Position numbers and translations under genes: made by a program. Below are positions 1-6,146 of a stretch of DNA of 8,659 nt, in pieces. The DNA lies in contig DEPX01000065.1 of the NCBI GenBank assembly GCA_002358975.1, positions 1 to 8,659 on the forward strand. The letters run 5' to 3'. The number at the start of each line of letters is the position of its first letter. The stretch's first letter is position 1. The notes under the pieces are model-generated. The model was given only the letters and a program-made list of their open reading frames with translations. It had not been told where the DNA came from and searched no databases. This DNA comes from Micrococcaceae bacterium UBA3381. GTDB taxonomy: Bacteria; Actinomycetota; Actinomycetes; Actinomycetales; Micrococcaceae.

Positions 1-509
1 GCCACTGAGGCCGGTAGCAACGTGTAGCCGGACCCGGTGGCAGCCAATTGGATGGCCATGCGTTCTCCGGCCCCGACCTGGTCGGGACTCTCCAGCGGAT
101 CGGCCACGGTGGGACCAGCATATTCGGCCGGGTCCCAAAAGGTTTCGTCGGCAAGCTCGTCAACACCGACGTCGCCGTCGTCTGGGGTCCAGGCGGCTAA
201 CAGGTGGTCTTTTGATACGACCACAACCGGTTGCTCGTAGTAGAGGCGCACCAAATGCAGAGCTTCCGGATCCAGTTTGTGGGCGGCCACTAGATCTTGC
301 CAGCTAGCATCAGCCCGCCACCGCAAATAGCCTAGCTGGGGCAAATGCCGTGGCGGATCATGCGGTTGTAAAAACAGGGTTTGGGATTGTTCATCCTGGG
401 TGACCAGTTGAACGTTGGCACCGCGTGTGGAAAACTGCTGTACCCATTTGGATGGGGTTGCCCCGGGGATGGTAGATAAAAATAAGGTTTCTACTGCCGC
501 ATCAGTCAT
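1..509 (-). CDS. LysR-type substrate-binding-domain protein lacking the DNA-binding domain (partial, C-terminus off left edge)
   Basis: This minus-strand frame is open from an ATG at 509-507 to the window edge, giving 169 codons. It starts MTDAAVETLFLSTIPGATPS and contains EQPVVVVSKDHLLAA (about residues 92-106) and GERMAIQLAATGSGYTLLPA (about 148-167). These resemble the effector-binding fold of LysR-type regulators: a first beta strand, a PVVVV-x-KDH strand-turn, and the late segment that in relatives reads 'VAAGVGIVVVPQS'. The ATG lies right at the first strand of that fold, so the usual N-terminal winged helix is absent. Small stand-alone proteins of this kind are common in actinobacteria and often sit beside a DUF5997 gene, which would be expected left of position 1. 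The role is unknown: a small-molecule-binding protein or a partner of another regulator. It is divergent from mntR. There is no good Shine-Dalgarno sequence, and a TAAAAT box 8-13 bases upstream suggests a leaderless mRNA. Family call fairly confident; function not. Confidence 0.72.
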   Translation of the reverse strand, partial: MTDAAVETLFLSTIPGATPSKWVQQFSTRGANVQLVTQDEQSQTLFLQPHDPPRHLPQLGYLRWRADASWQDLVAAHKLDPEALHLVRLYYEQPVVVVSKDHLLAAWTPDDGDVGVDELADETFWDPAEYAGPTVADPLESPDQVGAGERMAIQLAATGSGYTLLPASV

Positions 510-516
510 CTGGCCT

Positions 517-522
517 ATTTTA
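517..522 (-). promoter_or_regulatory. Putative -10 box of a leaderless promoter for the LysR-like gene
   Basis: On the minus strand this reads TAAAAT (5 of 6 to TATAAT). Its downstream end is 7 bases before the ATG at 509, so transcription would begin at or next to the A of the start codon. The start has no Shine-Dalgarno sequence, which agrees with leaderless translation, common in actinobacteria. No good -35 hexamer is seen at 16-18 bp. Inference from sequence only. Confidence 0.35.
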
Positions 523-585
523 ACCTATAGCTTGACGGACTGGGTTCCTTTGGCCGCTAAACTCAATATTGGTTGCAGCGTATGC

Positions 586-601
586 GTACCGGAGTTGGTA
601 C
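586..601. promoter_or_regulatory. Inverted repeat just upstream of mntR (possible operator or start-region hairpin)
   Basis: GTACC (586-590) and GGTAC (597-601) form a perfect 5-bp inverted repeat around GGAGTT, ending 10 bases before the mntR ATG at 612. It overlaps a TACCTT box (599-604) that could serve as the -10 of a leaderless promoter. A repressor binding here would block mntR transcription, which fits autoregulation. The arms are short, so chance is possible. Confidence 0.25.
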
Positions 602-611
602 CTTAGACACT

Positions 612-1280
612 ATGTCGATCGAGCAATTATCCGATTCCACCCAGGACTATTTGAAGGCCATTTGGTTGGCCGGTGAGTGGTCTGATGAGCCGATTACTGC
701 TACCACGATCTCTCAACGGGTGGGTGTGACTTTGTCGACGACGTCGGATGCGCTGCGTCGATTACGCAAGTCTGGGCTGATTGATCATGCCCCGTATGGC
801 TCGATTCAGCTAACTGACACGGGTCGGTCCCATGCGGTGGATATGGTGCGTCGTCACCGGTTAATTGAAACGTTTTTGGTCCGGGTATTGGGCTATACCT
901 GGGATCAAGTGCACGATGAGGCCGAAGTTTTAGAGCATGCGGTATCGGATTTTATGGTCGATAAAATTGCCGGCTATTTGGGGCACCCTAGCCGGGATCC
1001 ACACGGGGATCCGATTCCGGATGCCGATGGCAGTATCGAGCGGCTCACGGCTATCTCGCTGACTGATCTTGGGGTTGGAATTTCCGCGTCGGTGGAGCGG
1101 ATTTCAGATGACGATCCGGCGTTACTACAGTATTTCGCATCCCAGGGGGTTGAACACGGCACGGTCATCGAGTTGGCCGAGGGTGCCCCGTTTTCGGACA
1201 CGGTAACCCTGGTGGCCCCGGATGCCCGGCTGACGTTGGGCCCAGCCGCCGTCGAGGCGGTATGGGTGACCCCGGTTTAG
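612..1280 (+). CDS. mntR: MntR-type (DtxR family) manganese-dependent transcriptional repressor
   Basis: A 222-residue protein starting MSIEQLSDSTQDYLKAIW. Domains in order: an N-terminal winged helix-turn-helix (about 1-75, recognition helix near 41-55, wing ending LTDTGR), a helical dimerization and metal-binding domain (about 76-140, with RRHRLIETFL and HDEAEVLEHAVSD), and a C-terminal SH3/FeoA-like domain (about 146-220). Known ligand positions of Bacillus MntR correspond here to Asp12, His82, Glu105, Glu108 and His109. The iron sensors DtxR/IdeR carry Met and Cys where this protein has Asp12 and Glu105, so the site looks Mn-type. It presumably represses manganese uptake genes when Mn is replete; no mntH or mntABC is in the window. 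TTG 573 and ATG 582 are in-frame alternatives, but 612 matches the family N-terminus. It has no close Shine-Dalgarno sequence and may be leaderless. Its TAG overlaps the stop of the convergent VanW gene. Confidence 0.88.
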   Translation: MSIEQLSDSTQDYLKAIWLAGEWSDEPITATTISQRVGVTLSTTSDALRRLRKSGLIDHAPYGSIQLTDTGRSHAVDMVRRHRLIETFLVRVLGYTWDQVHDEAEVLEHAVSDFMVDKIAGYLGHPSRDPHGDPIPDADGSIERLTAISLTDLGVGISASVERISDDDPALLQYFASQGVEHGTVIELAEGAPFSDTVTLVAPDARLTLGPAAVEAVWVTPV

Positions 1281-3349
1281 TCGTTTTCGCAAATCACGGT
1301 TGGCCAGCCCGAGTAGGCCCAACTCCAGGATTCATCGACGCTATCGCCATCCGGTGGGGTTTTGGTGCGGTCGATATCCACGGTGAAGCCTTCGCGGCCA
1401 CCAGATTCGGGGATGCATTCGTCGTCGGAGGAGCGGATGGTAGGTGAGTCGGTGTAGTTATAGGGGTCAGATGTGGTGGTTGAGATGTCGTAATAGTCTG
1501 AACCCCACAGCCGGGTGTGCACCTTGGAATCGGCTAACCACATTTCAACAATCACCGGCGCGTCGGTGTCGTTTTTCCACCGCACATTGATTTGGCCTTC
1601 CCAGTACGTGGATTCTCGGCCCTTGGGGTAGCGGTCGAACCAGCGTGAGTGCGGTTTGTATTCGACGATGTCCATGCCACCCAGAAAGCCGGCGTTATAG
1701 GACATGGTGGCAATTTGTGACAGTCCCCCGCCGACCGCGTCGGTAGTCAACCCGGATTCCACCACTTCCGAGGAGTTATAGCCATTGTCTGTGGTGACCG
1801 GAGCCAAAAGCGAATCAAGGTTAAATTCTTCGCCGGGCATCACTACGGTACCGTTGACCCGTTGAGCACCGATGCGCAAATTTTCAGTGCGCGGTTGGTC
1901 TTCTGGCGGATACGGTGTCGAGTATTCGGCCACCTTATGGGTCACATCCCAGTCTTCGGCGTCTTCGGTTGTTATATCCGGTTCCACCTCGTTCAATTCC
2001 ACCGAGATCGCCCGGGTCTGATCACCGTTAAGGTCTGCCATAAGATTGTCGACGAGTTGTTCAGGGTCAACGCCACGCCCCGATGAACCGGCAACAACTT
2101 TTGGTTTGGCGGATCCGGCTGAACCTGTCAGTTCCACGGTGGCGTCTTTATTGGTGGACTCGAACTCAGAACTATTTTCAGCTAGCGAGTCTGCCAGTGC
2201 TTCACCGTCGAGGTTCAACACCGGGGTATCGCCATCGTCGCCTTCTTCAACATTTACTTCAGCGGCTGCCCCTAATTGTGCCGGCGCCAACTCGGCGGTG
2301 GCGTCATCGGCGCTGACACTGTAAGCATCATCAACCAGCGGCTGAGCGTGGTCATCAACAAATTGTTCCCACTGTTGTGCTGAGATAGCCGGATCAACGG
2401 CCTGACCCGGGGCGGCCAGTTCGTCGTCGTCACTCAACCACTTGGTACGCAGCTGATCGGCCAACTCCTGCTGGTCCACGGTGTACCCATCAACCGGGGC
2501 CGAATACTCAAGTTCATCACCCTGGTACTCCACCGATCCCTCGGTTGGATCAAAGGTCAGCTGCTCGGTCAACCCAGCCACGGCATCTTCGGCAGCGCCC
2601 TCATCTACGGAGGTTATCGCCGACACATCGGCCTGGCCTAATAACCGATCCCAGATCTTTACCGGGTTAAAGGTCAACCCGGTCAGCTGGTCTATGGTGG
2701 CGTCGACGTCATAGCTGAACCCAGCATCGGCTGGCACAATGCTCGCCTCGGCGTCACCAAATGCGGTCACCGTCAGCTCGCGTTCGGACCGAGCAGCGAA
2801 CTGTTCGTCTAGCTCAGATGCGGCTTCATCAGCCGATAGCCCCGAGACATCAACACCTTCAACCGTCAGCGACGATGGCAAGGTGTCTTTGGTCGCATAG
2901 GCTGCACCGACATACCCGATACCCAATAACAGCACAATCGCTAGCAGTACCCATGGCCAACGACGCTTTTTTCGCACAGGTTTTACCCCATCATCCCCGT
3001 CGTCTCCACCTGCGCCAGATACACCGGCGAGAACCGGGCTCACCAGGGTGGGGTTTTCACCAGTATCGATTTCTTCGGGTGGCTGGTCGGTATCCTCATT
3101 GGCGTTCTCTTTCCCGTCATCCTCACCAGCCATGTCCTGGGTATCCGGTGGGTCTGCTGCATCTTGGCCGTCTGGGCGGTGGTGGGCAGCATTATCGGGC
3201 CCAGCAACATTGAGCGCTGCGATCTTCTGGAGCATCCGTGTTTCGGCATCCAGTTCTTGATCGAGGCCAGCATCATGGGTACCTGAGGTGTCGGCCTGTT
3301 CGTCACCGGTTTCCGACGGGTCGAGGTGTGGTTCTTTTTCGTCAGCCAT
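1277..3349 (-). CDS. VanW-family, YoaR-like membrane-anchored cell-envelope protein
   Basis: A 690-residue protein from ATG 3349; a GTG three codons upstream (3358) is an alternative. It has a long acidic, low-complexity cytoplasmic N-terminus (1 to about 122), a basic stop RKKRR, one membrane helix (about 131-150, PWVLLAIVLLLGIGYVGAAY) and a roughly 540-residue extracytoplasmic region. That region first holds YoaR-type putative peptidoglycan-binding modules, seen as LTVEGVDVSGLSADEAASEL (about 161-180), a PVDGYTVDQQELADQL stretch (about 285-300) and SSGRGVDPEQLVDNL (about 422-436). The VanW domain follows (about 472-610): TENLRIGAQRVNGTVVMPGE, then VGGGLSQIATMSYNAGF. The tail has the protein's only two cysteines (645 and 687), possibly a disulfide. 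VanW is named after glycopeptide-resistance clusters, but no vanHAX genes are present, so a general wall role is likelier. Its exact biochemical activity is unknown. It is divergent from the LRV/PQ gene and convergent with mntR. Confidence 0.87.
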   Translation of the reverse strand: MADEKEPHLDPSETGDEQADTSGTHDAGLDQELDAETRMLQKIAALNVAGPDNAAHHRPDGQDAADPPDTQDMAGEDDGKENANEDTDQPPEEIDTGENPTLVSPVLAGVSGAGGDDGDDGVKPVRKKRRWPWVLLAIVLLLGIGYVGAAYATKDTLPSSLTVEGVDVSGLSADEAASELDEQFAARSERELTVTAFGDAEASIVPADAGFSYDVDATIDQLTGLTFNPVKIWDRLLGQADVSAITSVDEGAAEDAVAGLTEQLTFDPTEGSVEYQGDELEYSAPVDGYTVDQQELADQLRTKWLSDDDELAAPGQAVDPAISAQQWEQFVDDHAQPLVDDAYSVSADDATAELAPAQLGAAAEVNVEEGDDGDTPVLNLDGEALADSLAENSSEFESTNKDATVELTGSAGSAKPKVVAGSSGRGVDPEQLVDNLMADLNGDQTRAISVELNEVEPDITTEDAEDWDVTHKVAEYSTPYPPEDQPRTENLRIGAQRVNGTVVMPGEEFNLDSLLAPVTTDNGYNSSEVVESGLTTDAVGGGLSQIATMSYNAGFLGGMDIVEYKPHSRWFDRYPKGRESTYWEGQINVRWKNDTDAPVIVEMWLADSKVHTRLWGSDYYDISTTTSDPYNYTDSPTIRSSDDECIPESGGREGFTVDIDRTKTPPDGDSVDESWSWAYSGWPTVICEND

Positions 3350-3381
3350 ATGTTCCACTCATACAATAGGACGGCGACGTT

Positions 3382-3430
3382 TCGCTGCATCACCGCCGAA
3401 AATATATGCAACTGTTATACATCGCTGCAT
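3382..3430. repeat. 9-bp direct repeat pair in the vanW/LRV divergent promoter region
   Basis: TCGCTGCAT occurs at 3382-3390 and again at 3422-3430, a spacing of 40 bp (about four helical turns). The copies flank GTTATA (3414-3419), which on the minus strand is a TATAAC -10 candidate for the VanW gene. The arrangement could be paired regulator sites, but two copies of a 9-mer are weak evidence. Confidence 0.3.
3414..3419 (-). promoter_or_regulatory. Candidate -10 box for the VanW gene
   Basis: On the minus strand this reads TATAAC, 5 of 6 matches to TATAAT, preceded by GATG. It would give a leader of roughly 60 bases before ATG 3349. A convincing -35 is not visible at the right spacing (best is GCTTGG at 17 bp). 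Confidence 0.3.
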
Positions 3431-3467
3431 AGCCAGCCAAGCCCACAGTCTAACCCGAATAATGCGA

Positions 3468-3494
3468 CTACTTAGAGTACAACAACATAAGTAG
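3468..3494. repeat. 7-bp perfect inverted repeat in the vanW/LRV intergenic region
   Basis: CTACTTA (3468-3474) and TAAGTAG (3488-3494) are exact reverse complements separated by 13 bases. The stem is A+T-rich and not followed by a T tract, so it is not an intrinsic terminator. It may be a protein-binding site upstream of the LRV/PQ gene. Confidence 0.35.
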
Positions 3495-3546
3495 CTCAGT
3501 TAGACTTTTGGTGCGTCGTTGTGACACCAGAAACTGTACGCATGGC

Positions 3547-3563
3547 TTGAAGACTTCAAAGGA
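3547..3563 (+). promoter_or_regulatory. 13-bp palindrome fused to the ribosome-binding site of the LRV/PQ gene
   Basis: TTGAAGACTTCAA (3547-3559) is a perfect palindrome with a single central base. It runs straight into the Shine-Dalgarno AAAGGA (3558-3563), which is 8 bases from the ATG at 3572 and fixes that start. The ribosome-binding site itself is clear. The palindrome could be an operator, or in RNA a small 5-bp hairpin next to the Shine-Dalgarno. Confidence 0.55.
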
Positions 3564-3571
3564 CACTGCAT

Positions 3572-4750
3572 ATGACGAACCCGTCTTCTTTCGAACCGGT
3601 AGATCTTTCCGATCCCGCGATTGAACCATCCCGCCTCCAGGAGTTGGCGCAAACCCACCCACATCTTTGGGACGAGATTTTGCAGCACCCCAACGTGTAC
3701 CCCGGATTGACCGATTGGATCCGCGAGCGCCAGGCCGCCGAAGCTGCTAACCAGCAGTCCCCCGGCACCGAGCAGCCCACAACCGATATCTCCAACGACG
3801 ACGTACAAGACGGTTCGGAACCAACCCAACCACAAACATCGTCGTGGTTTGCTGGGCCAGAAACTGACCAGCCAACTGCCGCCCAACCCCAAGTTTCTGA
3901 CGAGACCGAACAGACCCAGAGCTTTGGGTGGTCACAACCTGCACCTGCTGAACCAAACCAGGCTGGACCTCAACAACCACCACATTATGGTGCTGACCAG
4001 TCGTCATTTGGCAGCCCACAACCATCTGGTTACCCACAATATTCGGGCTATCCGCAACCTTCGGGCCATCCACAGCCGCAACCACAGCAACAGCCGTTTC
4101 AGGCTCAACCCGGCCCACAACAAAATCAGTACGCGCCGCCACAGTACCAGGGCCAACAACCCGGTCAGTATATGATGCCGGCCCGGAAGGCTTCCAAGCT
4201 TGATTTCAGCACCCGCCGCACCTGGGGTTTACTGATTACCGGCGCGGCCGCGTTCCTTGCCATTTTCGGGTTCTTCTTTGCTCCCTCAGCCTCGCCTAGA
4301 GTCCTGGGCGGGCTAACGCATTTGAGTTCGGGTGGCTGGTTTTTGATGCTCTTACTGATCGCCACCGTCGCATTAGCCGCCGTCGAACTATTCTTAGAAA
4401 ACCCTTGGACACGGTATTTCTTCATCGTGTTAGGTCTCGGATCGTCCTTCGCGATTCTTGGGCGCTACATGGTTGTTGGCGCCTTCTTCTCGCTATCCGG
4501 AGCCGGTTTCTCGATGGTCTGGATCATCTTTATGGCTGTTGTCGTGCTTGCTGGAACCATGGTGTACCTTGCCCCATCGGGCACAACGGCAAGTGCAGGA
4601 CAACCGCCGCGGCAGCCCCAACCCCACCAGAGCGCAGGTGGACAGCCCCAGAACCCAGCTGACCAACCATGGGCTCAGCACAATCAGCCGGGTGCGCCGC
4701 AGCAATTCGGGGGCTATCAGCCGCCTCAGCATCCTGGTTCCCCGCAGTAA
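3572..4750 (+). CDS. Variant-leucine-rich-repeat, Pro/Gln-rich protein with four C-terminal membrane helices
   Basis: A 392-residue protein of unknown function. Residues about 12-52 (DPAIEPSRLQELAQTHPHLW through NVYPGLTDWIRER) match the short variant leucine-rich-repeat module found at the N-terminus of many actinobacterial proteins (DP-x-x-P-x-x-L-x-x-[IL]-A, then P-x-x-YPGL-x-x-W). Residues about 60-205 are a disordered Pro/Gln/Ser/Gly/Tyr stretch that includes the six-residue repeats QPSGYP, QYSGYP and QPSGHP. Residues about 215-335 form four predicted membrane helices (about 217-236, 254-274, 281-302 and 312-333), with a basic RKASK before the first. A second Pro/Gln-rich tail ends the protein. 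Both tails are probably cytoplasmic, given an even helix number and the basic entry. The start is supported by AAAGGA at 3558-3563. It is divergent from the VanW gene. Domain layout is clear; function cannot be assigned. Confidence 0.8.
   Translation: MTNPSSFEPVDLSDPAIEPSRLQELAQTHPHLWDEILQHPNVYPGLTDWIRERQAAEAANQQSPGTEQPTTDISNDDVQDGSEPTQPQTSSWFAGPETDQPTAAQPQVSDETEQTQSFGWSQPAPAEPNQAGPQQPPHYGADQSSFGSPQPSGYPQYSGYPQPSGHPQPQPQQQPFQAQPGPQQNQYAPPQYQGQQPGQYMMPARKASKLDFSTRRTWGLLITGAAAFLAIFGFFFAPSASPRVLGGLTHLSSGGWFLMLLLIATVALAAVELFLENPWTRYFFIVLGLGSSFAILGRYMVVGAFFSLSGAGFSMVWIIFMAVVVLAGTMVYLAPSGTTASAGQPPRQPQPHQSAGGQPQNPADQPWAQHNQPGAPQQFGGYQPPQHPGSPQ
4019..4072 (+). repeat. Three 18-bp in-frame tandem repeats (QPSGYP / QYSGYP / QPSGHP)
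   Basis: Codons 150-167 of the LRV/PQ gene encode three consecutive hexapeptides of the form Q-[PY]-S-G-[YH]-P. The DNA copies are diverged, for example TCTGGTTACCC against TCGGGCTATCC, so the repeat is conserved more at protein level than by recent slippage. It sits in the Pro/Gln-rich linker just ahead of a polyglutamine-like segment. Confidence 0.7.
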
Positions 4751-4751
4751 C

Positions 4752-6146
4752 TCACACAGACCGTGAACTACGACGGCGAATGTTACGGCGCGATCGGCCT
4801 GTAGGTCCAGTAGCTGAGCCTGACCGCTTACTCCCTGTATGACGGCCGGCACGACCGGAGCGATTGCCACCCCTTGAAGCTGATGGTTTACGTTTAGCCT
4901 GCCCATTCTGGGCAGCAGGTATAGCATGAGCGAGAAGTTTTTCCAGTTCGGCCTGATCTAAATACGTTCTCGGACCCGGTACAAGCTGGTCTAATAGCGC
5001 TTCGGAGGCCCCTTCAGGGTGCATGCGCGGCGTAATTTTTGCTGCTTTCATCAATTGGTTCACCTCGGTGTACTGTTCTGCTAGGACCAAGGTGACAACA
5101 GTTCCGGGCTGGCCGGCACGGGCTGTGCGGCCCGACCGGTGCAAATATGCTTTATGCTCTGCCGGCGGGTCAGCATGCACTACTAGGCTCAAGCCATCCA
5201 CGTGAATGCCCCGTGCAGCGATATCGGTGGCTACCAATGTTCTTGCCGTCCCTTGGTGAAACGCGTGGAGGTTTCTTGTGCGAGCGTTCTGCGAAAGATT
5301 TCCGTGCAATTCCAGCGCTGCCACACCGTGTTGTCGCAGTTGTTTGGCCAATCTTTTGGCACCATGTTTAGTCCGTGTAAAAACAATGCTACGGCCCTGT
5401 CCTGCACACAGCCCTGCCAGGGTCGCTACTCGTGTGTCACTGTCGACGGTGACCACGTGATGGTCCATCTTTGCCACCGGTGAGACAGCAGAATCTGCCT
5501 CATGAACGACAGGGTCGTTCAAGTATTTTTTGACCAGTACGTTGACGCCGTTGTCCAATGTGGCGGAGAATAACATTTTCTGAGCGTCCTTGGGCACCTT
5601 ATCGAGCACCCGACGAATCATCGGCAGAAACCCCATGTCAGCCATATGGTCGGCTTCGTCAATTACCAGTGTTTCAAGGCCTGATAGATCCGCATGGCCT
5701 TGACCCATCAGGTCCAGTAGCCGACCGGGGCAAGCTATCAGCACATCGATGCCGCGTTGTAAAGCTTTTATTTGTGGGTGCTGTCCGACGCCCCCAAAAA
5801 TTGTTGCCGAGGTCAGTCCGGTAGCAACGCTAAGCGGCCCAAACGAGTCGGCAAGCTGTAAGGCCAGCTCTCTGGTGGGGGCCAGAACTAGGCTTCGGGG
5901 ACGAGCTGGCTCTGCAGTTCCACTGTTAGCAGCGAGTCGGGCTGCCATTGGTAACAGGAAAGCATATGTTTTGCCAGAGCCGGTGCGGCCTCGGCCCAGC
6001 ACGTCGCGGCCTGTCAATGAATCTGGCAGTGTCGCAGATTGTATCGGTGTAGGTGAAGTAATGCCCTGCGGAACTAAGGCCTCAGCAATAGCCACGGGGA
6101 TACCCAGTTGAATAAAGCCTGCGCTATCAGAACCGGCAGAGAGCAT
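4752..6146 (-). CDS. DEAD-box ATP-dependent RNA helicase
   Basis: A 464-residue protein from ATG 6146. All core motifs are present in order: Q motif GITSPTPIQ with its upstream Phe 17 residues before (Phe11), motif I GRTGSGKT (53-60), Ia PTREL (90-94), Ib CPGR (139-142, usually TPGR), II DEAD (163-166), III SAT (194-196), IV SIVFTRTK, V ATDIAARG (306-313) and VI HRSGRTARAG (336-345). A basic Arg/Gly/Ser-rich tail (about 417-464) probably adds RNA binding. It unwinds short RNA duplexes with ATP in the cytoplasm; relatives act in ribosome assembly, mRNA decay or cold adaptation, and which applies here cannot be told. The start is uncertain: ATG 6146 gives a normal family N-terminus but has no Shine-Dalgarno sequence, and in-frame TTG 6191 would add 15 residues. 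A small ORF with a better ribosome-binding site overlaps this start. The stop is 1 bp from that of the convergent LRV/PQ gene. Confidence 0.93.
   Translation of the reverse strand: MLSAGSDSAGFIQLGIPVAIAEALVPQGITSPTPIQSATLPDSLTGRDVLGRGRTGSGKTYAFLLPMAARLAANSGTAEPARPRSLVLAPTRELALQLADSFGPLSVATGLTSATIFGGVGQHPQIKALQRGIDVLIACPGRLLDLMGQGHADLSGLETLVIDEADHMADMGFLPMIRRVLDKVPKDAQKMLFSATLDNGVNVLVKKYLNDPVVHEADSAVSPVAKMDHHVVTVDSDTRVATLAGLCAGQGRSIVFTRTKHGAKRLAKQLRQHGVAALELHGNLSQNARTRNLHAFHQGTARTLVATDIAARGIHVDGLSLVVHADPPAEHKAYLHRSGRTARAGQPGTVVTLVLAEQYTEVNQLMKAAKITPRMHPEGASEALLDQLVPGPRTYLDQAELEKLLAHAIPAAQNGQAKRKPSASRGGNRSGRAGRHTGSKRSGSATGPTGRSRRNIRRRSSRSV

Noticed and set aside
521..528. Half of a DtxR-type iron box (TAACCTAT) between the divergent genes
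   Set aside because: Only one half-site matches; the opposite half is absent, and the adjacent regulator looks like a Mn-type protein.
2761..3213. 150-codon plus-strand ORF opposite the VanW gene
   Set aside because: It is antisense to a well-supported gene, is rich in His/Arg/Gln as expected for a shadow frame, and has no domain signal or ribosome-binding site of note.
1277..3349. Vancomycin-resistance determinant
   Set aside because: VanW proteins are widespread without resistance, and no vanH, vanA/B, vanX or vanRS homologs are in the window.
3489..3510. tRNA-like D-arm sequence (AAGTAGCTCAGTTAGAC)
   Set aside because: It resembles the conserved 5' part of a tRNA, but no GAGC closes the D stem, and there is no anticodon stem, GTTCGA T-arm or acceptor complement downstream.
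4019..4072. CRISPR-like or mobile repeat array
   Set aside because: The short 18-bp units are in frame, contiguous without spacers and diverged at DNA level; they are a coding tandem repeat.
3849..4175. 108-codon ORF within the LRV/PQ gene in another frame
   Set aside because: It is a frame-shifted reading of the CAA/CCA-rich low-complexity region, giving a His/Asn/Arg-rich composition with no independent support.
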